A DNA stretch of 52,439 nt from Lachnospiraceae bacterium (lineage in GTDB: Bacteria; Bacillota; Clostridia; Lachnospirales; Lachnospiraceae): the NCBI GenBank assembly GCA_910575775.1, contig CAJTEY010000028.1:1-52439 (forward strand). Direction: 5' to 3'. Position 1 is the first letter of the stretch. Each line of letters starts with the position of its first letter. The translations under genes and the position numbers were made by a program. Positions 22,887 through 30,486 of the stretch are shown here, piece after piece. A model generated the notes under the pieces. That model saw only the letters and a list, made by a program, of their open reading frames with translations. It made no database searches and was not told the origin of the DNA.

Positions 22887-25511
22887 TCACAGTTTCTTTA
22901 TCTCTTCATATACGCGCATACAATTCCTACAGTCATTATAGGGGAAAGTACGCTCTACTCTTTCACGATACAAATCCTTCATCCGGCAGCCATTCTGCAT
23001 ATAATCTATGATCCGCTCTATCAATTCAGATGACGTATAAGACACCTCCCCAAATCCGTCCTTCTCATAATCAAAATATCCCTTCCGATATACATGTTTC
23101 CCCGAAAAGAACTCTTCTCCATCTGGCTGATAGTACAACACCGGTTTTCTTAGATAGGCAAAATCAAAAACAGCTGACGAATAATCCGTAATAACCATAC
23201 TTGATTCTGCAAATACTTCCTTATATCGGATATGTCGCTTCAATATTCTGATCTGATCACCACATATCAAGTGCTCAAAGCATTCCTCGGGCATTGCCGG
23301 ATGAGGCATAACTTGTATGACATAGCCATAGCTTTTCGCCATTTCCAAAAGCCGGGAATTTGAAAACACCTCACGATACATTCTGCAGTATGAACTATCT
23401 TGAAATTTGCTCTTTACTTTCCTTGTATCTGTATAATCATCATATCCTCCAGTCAGATAAAGCCGCCATGTGGGCATGAAAGTAATGATTTGTTTCTGAA
23501 CCTGAGCATCATACAAGTAATCATATCTCGGAAATCCAGTACACTGTACGTTGTTCTCATTATAGCCATAGGGAAAATCCAGTATAGACCGATATTCCAT
23601 ATGAGTTGCAGTGATAAACAAGCGGATATCCACATCAGATCTTTTCAGCCATGTACTGGAATCATCTTTTGTAACACCATGCTGTAGGAAAATAAACAAC
23701 TGCCGGTGCTGTATGTCTTTAAGCATACAGGCCATATCAAAAAAGCGGTTAAACGCGTACTCATCTGCCTGTGAAGATATTTTCTTTTCACATAAAAGTG
23801 ATAGAATCTTATGTAGCAGGGAATGATATGGCACCACCCGTCCAATAGCTCTAAGGCGCTCATAATCTTTTGAACACTTATCCAGCACAAAATAAGTCTC
23901 TATTTTAGAGTTTCTTCCTTCCGTATTCATATAAGTAAAGAAGGCCTCTCCATTATCATCAGCTTTTGTGATCCTGTCACTAATCAGCCACAATTCTTTC
24001 TTTTTAAAGAATTTCAAAAAAAAATAAATTCTTCTGGCAGCCCACCCGCGAAATGCCTGTGGATCTTTTACCGATAATAAATCCCTGGACAACTTTCGTT
24101 CCTGTCTTCGTATCTGACACCGTTTGGGACTACTTACTATACGTAACCGGCCTGAAATGCAAAAAATTAACAGACCTTCTTCATACAAATAACTATTTTT
24201 AAATTGTTCTGATAATGGAAAAAACCTTTCAAATCCAATATCTGTACAGGGTACTTCCTCCTCTCTATACAGAGCGAAGCTCAAATCTGTCTGATTTTGC
24301 AGAGAAGCCCGGTCTATGTGCAGACAAAATGCCCCTACCACACCCATATCTTCATCAAAACGTCTCTCATCCTTTTTTTCACTAAGCCTAACCTTATAGG
24401 TAATAGGTTGTTCTTTTTCTGAAATCAACCGACAAATGAGATCTGTCCATGAAATATATAAAACATTTCTGACATACCCTTCGATCTGTATCTCTTCTTG
24501 CGTGATTGTAAGGAATTCCAGGAAAATGGCTGCATCTGGTTCTCCTTCCTTTTTCAAAGAAAGCAGCCTCATTTTTTCACCATATCCTATACTTTTCTGT
24601 TCCCATATGATTCGGTCTGCAATTCGATGTAATACTTGCAGAAACAGTGCTTCATATTCTTTTTGTTCCTGTCGATTCAAAACTCCCGGCTCTGTCAAAG
24701 GGGACGTCAGTCTCCATTGCAAATCATACATACAAACGTATTGTACGAACAAAGGCGCACTGCCTTTCTTCCTTTCTGCATTTTCCAAGGAATGAAGAAT
24801 AAAGTTTCTCATGTACGGAATATAATATTCCTTTGCCATTCGTCCCCGGTCAGTTGCCGAATCACAAGAAACCCGTTTTCGGTATTGATAACAGGTGCCG
24901 CAGACAACTCCATAACGCATTTTGTCCAGCAAAAGATCTGTCAACAGCTGTGCGTCTTCAGCATAGGACAACGTAGAATCAAAGCATCGGTTCTTGAAAC
25001 ATTCACTTTTTACTAAAGCGGAGCTTATGGATAATTGTATACTACTATATTCTTTATCCAGATCTACCACGCGTGTCTTTGTGAATTTATAGTCCAGGGG
25101 ATGGCGTTCATTCATTCCAAGGCATTGTAGCGGGATAACAACCAAATCAATCTGGTGGCGGTTTCTTTCAAGAAAATGGTACATTTTTTCCAATGCATTC
25201 TCATCCAACAGATCATCCGCGTCCGTAAAATTTACATAGTCCCCCAGCGCATGCCGTAATCCTTCATTTCTGGCCGAAGAAACCCCGCCATTCTCTTTGT
25301 GGATTGTCAAAATATTATCTGGATACTGTAATGTGTAGTAATCACATATAGCATCGGAGCCATCAGAAGAGCCGTCATCTATGAGGATCAACTGGATATT
25401 TTCCAGACCGATTGTCTGACTGAGAATACTTTGGATCATCTCTTTCAGATATGGCCTCACATTATATACCGCCGTCACAACTGAAATCTTATACCGCTTC
25501 TGTTCTGTCAT
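22887..25511 (-). CDS. GT2 glycosyltransferase fused to CDP-glycerol-type phosphotransferase
   Basis: An 874-residue fusion related in plan to its downstream neighbour. The N-terminal GT2 domain shows SVVTAVYNVRPYL, LIDDGSSDGSD and FTDADDLLDE. A middle region of about 250 residues is unassigned. The C-terminal polyol-phosphate transferase domain shows IFLQHGVTKDDS, TGFPRYDYLYD, FMPTWRLYL, MPHPAM and ITDYSSAVFDFAYLR. Start at 25511 is chosen because its ATG overlaps the previous stop codon (ATGA), while the ORF continues open upstream to 25556. Two such fusions in tandem suggest a repeat unit with both sugar and polyol-phosphate, or priming and polymerising steps by separate enzymes. Confidence 0.85.
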   Translation of the reverse strand: MTEQKRYKISVVTAVYNVRPYLKEMIQSILSQTIGLENIQLILIDDGSSDGSDAICDYYTLQYPDNILTIHKENGGVSSARNEGLRHALGDYVNFTDADDLLDENALEKMYHFLERNRHQIDLVVIPLQCLGMNERHPLDYKFTKTRVVDLDKEYSSIQLSISSALVKSECFKNRCFDSTLSYAEDAQLLTDLLLDKMRYGVVCGTCYQYRKRVSCDSATDRGRMAKEYYIPYMRNFILHSLENAERKKGSAPLFVQYVCMYDLQWRLTSPLTEPGVLNRQEQKEYEALFLQVLHRIADRIIWEQKSIGYGEKMRLLSLKKEGEPDAAIFLEFLTITQEEIQIEGYVRNVLYISWTDLICRLISEKEQPITYKVRLSEKKDERRFDEDMGVVGAFCLHIDRASLQNQTDLSFALYREEEVPCTDIGFERFFPLSEQFKNSYLYEEGLLIFCISGRLRIVSSPKRCQIRRQERKLSRDLLSVKDPQAFRGWAARRIYFFLKFFKKKELWLISDRITKADDNGEAFFTYMNTEGRNSKIETYFVLDKCSKDYERLRAIGRVVPYHSLLHKILSLLCEKKISSQADEYAFNRFFDMACMLKDIQHRQLFIFLQHGVTKDDSSTWLKRSDVDIRLFITATHMEYRSILDFPYGYNENNVQCTGFPRYDYLYDAQVQKQIITFMPTWRLYLTGGYDDYTDTRKVKSKFQDSSYCRMYREVFSNSRLLEMAKSYGYVIQVMPHPAMPEECFEHLICGDQIRILKRHIRYKEVFAESSMVITDYSSAVFDFAYLRKPVLYYQPDGEEFFSGKHVYRKGYFDYEKDGFGEVSYTSSELIERIIDYMQNGCRMKDLYRERVERTFPYNDCRNCMRVYEEIKKL

Positions 25512-26701
25512 ATATTTTTCCCTGCACGTAAATCTCTGTATTTTTTTGCAAACCACACAAGTACTTCCATCACCAGATGACTGTATTCATGGAATACTAC
25601 TATTTCATAAATGCGTCTTTCCCATGCGTGTTTCTTTTGCGGCAGAATCACAGGGCTGCATAGCCCGTCTGTCTCCCTTATCATACAGGCATAAAACTCT
25701 TCGTAGGGCAACCGCAGGTATATCCCTGTTTGCGACTCTCCAACATAATCCAGAAAGCGTCTGCATATCTGTTGGAAATCTCCAGGTAAATCTCTTATAT
25801 ACTTCTCAGCAGACAATTCTTCAAGCCACTCCTGTATAGCAAATATCTGTTTTTTTCTCTCTAATGTCATCTGCTGTTTCTTTTGGTTTACAACCCATGC
25901 ATAGTCTAAGAGAATCCACCATACATAGCCCTTGTCACACTGATTATTTTTCTGTTCTTTTTTCCATGTTATAATTTTTTGCAACAGCAGAAAATTCTTT
26001 TCCTGTAGATTTTTCTGCTGTTTACACCGGCTCATGGCAGAGTCCGGCCTTCCCGTCTCATAATGATACAAGCGATCTCCAACGAAACAGATAGTCTCTG
26101 CAAGTTGAAAAGCCATAAACTGGAAGAACTGATCTTCTCCGATATCCAGAGACTCCTCAAAAAACAAACCATTCTTACGGAGAAACCCCATACTATAAAA
26201 TTTATTAACAGTAAAAGGGCGACTTCCACATTCATAAAAAAGTGCTTCCATCCCATGCCCGCAATACAACACATCCCGGCTCGGGGTACATCGGAAAATC
26301 CATCTTCCCTCCCGTCCAGGTTCTCTGGATGGCCATAATCCGTAGGTCGTAATTTCTGCGCCGTGCTGTTCGGCTGTATTATACAAAAGTTCCAGAGCAT
26401 GCCATTCCAGCCAGTCATCTGCATCCACAAACGCGATATATTTCCCCTGTGCCGCCCGCATTCCTGTATTCCTCGCAGCAGAAACACCCGTGTTTGTTTT
26501 TTCTATGACACGTATGCGAGAATCTGTTTTTTCATAGAGAAGAAGTTTTTGATAAGAAGGATCTTCTTTCTCACAGACACATAGAATCTCAATCTCTGTA
26601 AGAGTTTGCTTCCGAAGACTTCTGATACATCGTTCCAGATATCCCTCAACCCGATATACTGGCACAATAACTGACACGCAACATTTCGTTGTCCCGTTCA
26701 T
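25508..26701 (-). CDS. GT2 family glycosyltransferase
   Basis: A 397-residue cytoplasmic glycosyltransferase. The GT-A fold motifs are VSVIVPVYRVEGYLERCI at the N terminus, the GVSAARNTGMRAAQGKY segment and the metal-binding FVDADDWLEW. The C-terminal 170 residues are unassigned and basic. It overlaps both neighbours: its ATG shares a base with the stop codon of the ABC ATPase gene, and its stop overlaps the next start as ATGA. It probably adds a sugar to the lipid-linked polymer precursor. Confidence 0.85.
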   Translation of the reverse strand: MNGTTKCCVSVIVPVYRVEGYLERCIRSLRKQTLTEIEILCVCEKEDPSYQKLLLYEKTDSRIRVIEKTNTGVSAARNTGMRAAQGKYIAFVDADDWLEWHALELLYNTAEQHGAEITTYGLWPSREPGREGRWIFRCTPSRDVLYCGHGMEALFYECGSRPFTVNKFYSMGFLRKNGLFFEESLDIGEDQFFQFMAFQLAETICFVGDRLYHYETGRPDSAMSRCKQQKNLQEKNFLLLQKIITWKKEQKNNQCDKGYVWWILLDYAWVVNQKKQQMTLERKKQIFAIQEWLEELSAEKYIRDLPGDFQQICRRFLDYVGESQTGIYLRLPYEEFYACMIRETDGLCSPVILPQKKHAWERRIYEIVVFHEYSHLVMEVLVWFAKKYRDLRAGKNI

Positions 26702-27432
26702 CACTTCATAAACTCCACATAATGCTCCAGTACTTCCTTCGGTTCCCCTATTTCCCGCAGCTCTCCATCATGAATCCACATAACTTCATCACACAGGCTT
26801 TTTAATGTATCAATACTATGGGACACGATAATAACGGTTCTATTTTTATCCGTTATTAATTCCTTCATCTTACTAAGACTTTTCTTTTTAAAACGTTCAT
26901 CCCCCACGCTGAGTACTTCATCCACCAGCATGATATCTGTTTCCAGCATGGCTGTAATCGCAAAAGCCAGCTTGGAATGCATACCACTGGAATATGTTCT
27001 GACTGGTCTGTCAATAAATTCGCCGATTTCCGCAAAATCCACGATTTCCTGCATCTTGTCCCGTATCTGATGTTCGCTGAATCCCAAAAGCATACCCGAC
27101 AGGGCGATGTTATCCCGTCCCGTCAGATTTTCCTTAAACCCCACTCCCAGGGCCATCAAGGAAACCGTATGACCTTTCAGATCAATACTTCCACTGTTTG
27201 GTGAAAAAACGCCCGCAATTGCACGCAACAGAGTGGACTTCCCGCTTCCGTTTCTTCCTATTATTCCAAGTATGCCGCCTTTTTCTACGGTAAATGACAC
27301 ATTTTTGACGGCTTCGAACGTCTCTTCATGCGAGCGCTTTTTAAATAAGTTATGCCGCACCGTAACATTCTTCATAATTCGATAATTAATACATACATTT
27401 TTCGCTTCAATCGCCAGTTCCTTCTGTTTCAT
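26701..27432 (-). CDS. Teichoic acid/polysaccharide ABC exporter, ATP-binding protein (TagH-like)
   Basis: A 243-residue ATPase with Walker A IIGRNGSGKSTLLRAIAG, the family-typical signature TYSSGMHSKLAF (in place of LSGGQ), and Walker B IMLVDEVLSVGD. The N-terminal NVCINYRIMKNVTVRHNLFK, the LMALGVGF motif and the SSGM signature are characteristic of TagH/KpsT/Wzt-type exporters of surface polymers. It lacks the long C-terminal extension of Bacillus TagH. It works with the permease encoded just upstream (one-base overlap, TGATG). Confidence 0.88.
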   Translation of the reverse strand: MKQKELAIEAKNVCINYRIMKNVTVRHNLFKKRSHEETFEAVKNVSFTVEKGGILGIIGRNGSGKSTLLRAIAGVFSPNSGSIDLKGHTVSLMALGVGFKENLTGRDNIALSGMLLGFSEHQIRDKMQEIVDFAEIGEFIDRPVRTYSSGMHSKLAFAITAMLETDIMLVDEVLSVGDERFKKKSLSKMKELITDKNRTVIIVSHSIDTLKSLCDEVMWIHDGELREIGEPKEVLEHYVEFMK

Positions 27433-28520
27433 CAGATCACCTTCACATAGGCATTTTCATTACGGTATATCGTATATACCCCGATAGCTGAAAGTACAAC
27501 GGATACCAGTCCCCACATAACCAGCAGATCGATCTGCGGACTTGTGCTGTACAGCGCGGCGTTTCTCATGGCTGCTATACAGTATGCCACTGGATTGAAC
27601 TGCTCCAACAGTTCTCCAAACGGCTCTGGTATGCGCTTCCCTACCGCATAAAACGTTCCTGTAAAATACATGAGCATACTTAAAATAATTCCAACGATGT
27701 AAGACAGATCATTGACATATACGCCAAAATGCATCAAGATGGTGCCCAACCCAAAGGTAAACAGAAAAAAAACGATCATAACGGGAATCAGATATAATAT
27801 TCTCCATGTAACTGGAACCCGAAATACAATCAGCATACCCGCAACCACCGCAAAAGAAACCAGCATTTTGAATCCATTTACCAGCATACGGGCAAAATAT
27901 AAAATAAACTTAGGCAGATATACCTTGGAAATAATGCCTTTATTACTTCTGACGATGTTGACGCTGACATTCATCCCTCTTGAAAAAAAGGTCCACATAC
28001 TCAGACCCGAGAAAATAAAGACCGGAAAGTATTCCTCGGAAGCATGAAAAACAACACCAAAAATCAGAGTGTAGATCAGCATCATGCAAAAGGGCTCTAT
28101 CAGCCACCAGAGCCAGTCCAGATACGCATTTGCCACTTCCGAGCGAAGATCTGCCCTGGCCGATCTGATCGCATATTTATAATACTTCCATACATCTCCT
28201 GCAAACCTGATCAGATACATCTTGAACTTTTCTAAAGTGACATCACGTTCTATACACAGACACACGCCCAGCGCCATGCAAAAAGACATGACGCAGCCTA
28301 AAATGGTAAACTCTATTTTATGCGACAGCGTCATATAAGCTATGCCGTCACCTTTAATTCCTCTTGTCCATGCGGCTCCATACATAATGAAACTGACCAT
28401 TATTCCATACAAAAAGAAAAGACCTGTTTTTTTAATTATTGTCAGCTTTCCATGGCAGAAATAACTGTGCATAAACAGACCCGTCAATGTGGGAATTATC
28501 ATAATCAGACTATTTAACAT
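27432..28520 (-). CDS. ABC-2 type polymer exporter permease (TagG-like) with N-terminal membrane extension
   Basis: A 362-residue permease. The last 250 residues form the usual ABC-2 domain with an amphipathic entry helix (WKYYKYAIRSARADLRSEVA) and six membrane helices, including the FNPVAYCIAAMRNAALY region typical of TagG/Wzm exporters. The first 105 residues are an additional segment with three membrane helices, absent from ordinary TagG proteins of about 270 residues. Start at 28520 overlaps the end of the upstream GT2 gene by 11 bases. It exports the undecaprenyl-linked polymer with the adjacent ATPase. Confidence 0.85.
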   Translation of the reverse strand: MLNSLIMIIPTLTGLFMHSYFCHGKLTIIKKTGLFFLYGIMVSFIMYGAAWTRGIKGDGIAYMTLSHKIEFTILGCVMSFCMALGVCLCIERDVTLEKFKMYLIRFAGDVWKYYKYAIRSARADLRSEVANAYLDWLWWLIEPFCMMLIYTLIFGVVFHASEEYFPVFIFSGLSMWTFFSRGMNVSVNIVRSNKGIISKVYLPKFILYFARMLVNGFKMLVSFAVVAGMLIVFRVPVTWRILYLIPVMIVFFLFTFGLGTILMHFGVYVNDLSYIVGIILSMLMYFTGTFYAVGKRIPEPFGELLEQFNPVAYCIAAMRNAALYSTSPQIDLLVMWGLVSVVLSAIGVYTIYRNENAYVKVI

Positions 28521-29478
28521 ATACACTCTCAGACACCTTCTCTGCTGCATGCGTCAGCCGCTCAACATCATTACCAGACACATATGCATACTTTGTCGCT
28601 CTGGAATCCCTGATTGCCGCCCGCGTAAGTCTGCGCTCATATTTCCAATCATAATGCTCACGCTTGATAGCTCCGAACAGCCAGTTTCTAAATACCATTC
28701 TCAAAAAAATATCCGAGAAATTGACCGCCTTATCAAACAAATTCCCATGCTCATTTATCATCCATATTCTGTTTCTGATATCGTAATAATCTTTCCAATT
28801 GTACCGTCTTGGACGATCCTGACACTTGTTTTCACTTTTATGGTCTAATTTTGCATTGGTAACAACCAAAAACTTACTAACCTTGTTGATACGCAATGAG
28901 TATTCCGTATCATCAAAAAAAATAAAGTATTCTGCATGCGGAAGTCCCATCTCTCTGATCAGCCCGGTGTCTACTACCATTCCGCAAAACGACACAATAT
29001 CGCATGTAAAATATACTTGCTTATATCTTTCTTCCTGCACGTTTTTCATCCGCAATCCGATCTTTCGCAGATCTTTTCGATGAAATGTATCTATTTTTCC
29101 TCCCGTCTCCACCGTCCCCGCAAATGCTTTGTATTTTGGATATTCAGCTCTGGCTGATAGAATTTTTTCCATATAATCCTCAGCAAGTATAGCGTCGTCA
29201 TCTATCATCAGCACACATTTAACATTCTTGTGCAGCGCCCGCTCCATGCCTGCTGCAAAACCACCCGCGCCTCCAATATTTTGAGGAAGCCTTATCACTT
29301 CAATATTGTTCTGCGAATCCAGTCTGCCCAGATACTCCCCAGTTCCGTCCGTCGACGCGTTATCTACTATAATTATCCATGTCGGCTGACTTGTCTGGTT
29401 AATCGCATGAGAAACACACTCACGCAGCAACCGCTCCCTATTATATGTAACTATAACGATTGCATACTCGGATAACAT
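28510..29478 (-). CDS. GT2 glycosyltransferase, GlfT2/rhamnosyltransferase-like
   Basis: A 322-residue glycosyltransferase and the first gene of the operon. Motifs are AIVIVTYNRERLL, VDNASTDGTGEYL, the glycine-rich NIGGAGGFAAGMERAL and the metal-binding MIDDDAILAEDYM. The GAGGFAAG and DDD pattern is that of galactofuranosyl- and rhamnosyltransferases. The start at 29478 is preferred over 29514 because GAGAGGA lies about six bases before it and the domain begins immediately after. A strong promoter with two operators lies about 120 bases upstream. Confidence 0.85.
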   Translation of the reverse strand: MLSEYAIVIVTYNRERLLRECVSHAINQTSQPTWIIIVDNASTDGTGEYLGRLDSQNNIEVIRLPQNIGGAGGFAAGMERALHKNVKCVLMIDDDAILAEDYMEKILSARAEYPKYKAFAGTVETGGKIDTFHRKDLRKIGLRMKNVQEERYKQVYFTCDIVSFCGMVVDTGLIREMGLPHAEYFIFFDDTEYSLRINKVSKFLVVTNAKLDHKSENKCQDRPRRYNWKDYYDIRNRIWMINEHGNLFDKAVNFSDIFLRMVFRNWLFGAIKREHYDWKYERRLTRAAIRDSRATKYAYVSGNDVERLTHAAEKVSESVYVK

Positions 29479-29574
29479 CGCGTTTCCTCTCTCTGATCCT
29501 GCACCGCAACTCATATATGTATAAACCGTTCATATACGCAAATACTAAATAAAAATTTTTCCAATTGCCGTCTA

Positions 29575-29625
29575 AGAGTTATAAACTCTAACCCTTAACA
29601 CACTCAGTTTAGAGTTTATAACTCT
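29575..29625. promoter_or_regulatory. Twin 15-bp palindromic operators
   Basis: Two perfect dyads, AGAGTT-ATA-AACTCT (29575-29589) and AGAGTT-TAT-AACTCT (29611-29625), are exact reverse complements of each other; with two flanking bases the match is 17 bp. Their centres are 36 bp apart. One fills the spacer of the operon promoter and the other lies just after the likely start of transcription. I infer binding sites for a dimeric repressor, probably the divergent XRE protein. The pair could also fold as one hairpin, but neither arm is G+C-rich and no T run follows. Confidence 0.75.
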
Positions 29626-29634
29626 ATTTGTCAA
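29606..29634 (-). promoter_or_regulatory. Promoter of the surface-polymer operon
   Basis: On the minus strand TTGACA (29634-29629) is followed after exactly 17 bp by TAAACT (29611-29606). The first base of the -10 box and the whole 17-bp spacer overlap one of the palindromic operators. Transcription would start near 29599, about 120 bases before the first gene. Confidence 0.7.
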
Positions 29635-29720
29635 TACTTTTCTTCTCATCACTTATACTAAACGTACCGAATGGATCTCACTTAAATTGTAGTACAAATA
29701 TAAAGGCGGAGAATATAAGA

Positions 29721-29945
29721 ATGAGATATTACGAGCGAATACGAGAAATCCGCGAAGATCATTCCATAACGCAACAGAAAATTGCAGACCTGCTCCACAT
29801 AGGACAGCGTACTTACGCAGACTATGAGAGCGGTAAGACAAGAATACCTGTTGACAGCCTTTTGATACTGGCCAAATATTATGACGTTTCCATGGATTAC
29901 ATCACGGGAGCGAGCAATCTCCAAACAAAATATCCTGTAAAATAG
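29721..29945 (+). CDS. Small XRE-family transcriptional regulator
   Basis: A 74-residue helix-turn-helix protein with the XRE signature (ITQQKIADLLHIGQRTYADY) and the ending LILAKYYDVSMDYITGAS typical of single-domain Cro/CI-like regulators. The true start is 29721, behind GGCGGAG, not the longer frame. It is divergent from the surface-polymer operon and shares with it the intergenic region that holds the twin palindromes. This makes it the leading candidate for the operon's regulator and probably for its own. Confidence 0.85.
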   Translation: MRYYERIREIREDHSITQQKIADLLHIGQRTYADYESGKTRIPVDSLLILAKYYDVSMDYITGASNLQTKYPVK

Positions 29946-29998
29946 GCAGCAGCTTTCCCATTCCATCTCAGAAAAGCCGCTGCCTGTTTTTATTATAT

Positions 29999-30235
29999 CT
30001 ATGATTCCTTTTTTGCCGTCTCCGCTATGTAGCTGTCCAGCCTGTTGATTGCAGTTCCCAGATCCCGGTGTAAAACCGCAAGGTAGTAACCGACCCCGCT
30101 GACGATCAGATTTTCTTTCCCCTGATCCTCCTCCTGCCCGTAAGCCGCCTCCAGCATTTTTATAATATACCGCAGGGACTCCTGATTATACTCTACTTCC
30201 AGCAATTCTCTCATAATTGAATACAGTTCTTGCAT
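29999..30235 (-). CDS. Small conserved-looking protein of unknown function
   Basis: A 78-residue acidic, helical protein (MQELYSIMRELLEVEYNQES, then YIIKMLEAAYGQEE and LHRDLGTAINRLDSY). No signal peptide or membrane segment. The start at 30235 has GGAGG eight bases upstream, which supports a real gene. It is convergent with the XRE gene and divergent from mutS2. I do not recognise a family. Confidence 0.6.
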   Translation of the reverse strand: MQELYSIMRELLEVEYNQESLRYIIKMLEAAYGQEEDQGKENLIVSGVGYYLAVLHRDLGTAINRLDSYIAETAKKES

Positions 30236-30486
30236 TTTCAATACCTCCGCCTTTTTGTATTTTTAAACTCCTACACTTTTATGATAAAGACTGCCTGCCA
30301 GTTTACCACTCTGTAATTTTAGCAACTGCAGAAAATTTGTGGTGATTTGAAAAGGCATGTGGTAAGATGATTGTTAAGCAGGCATATATCCGTCTGCTTA
30401 GGGGGATTTTTACGGGGAGCACATCTGCTGTATCATAGAAGAACAGCAAAAAAGATAAACAAAAATATAGACATACAGAGGTAAGC

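Noticed and set aside
29654..29659. TATACT as -10 box of a plus-strand promoter for the XRE gene with TTGTCA at 29628
   Set aside because: Spacing of 20 bp is too long; a divergent promoter is likely, but I cannot place it.
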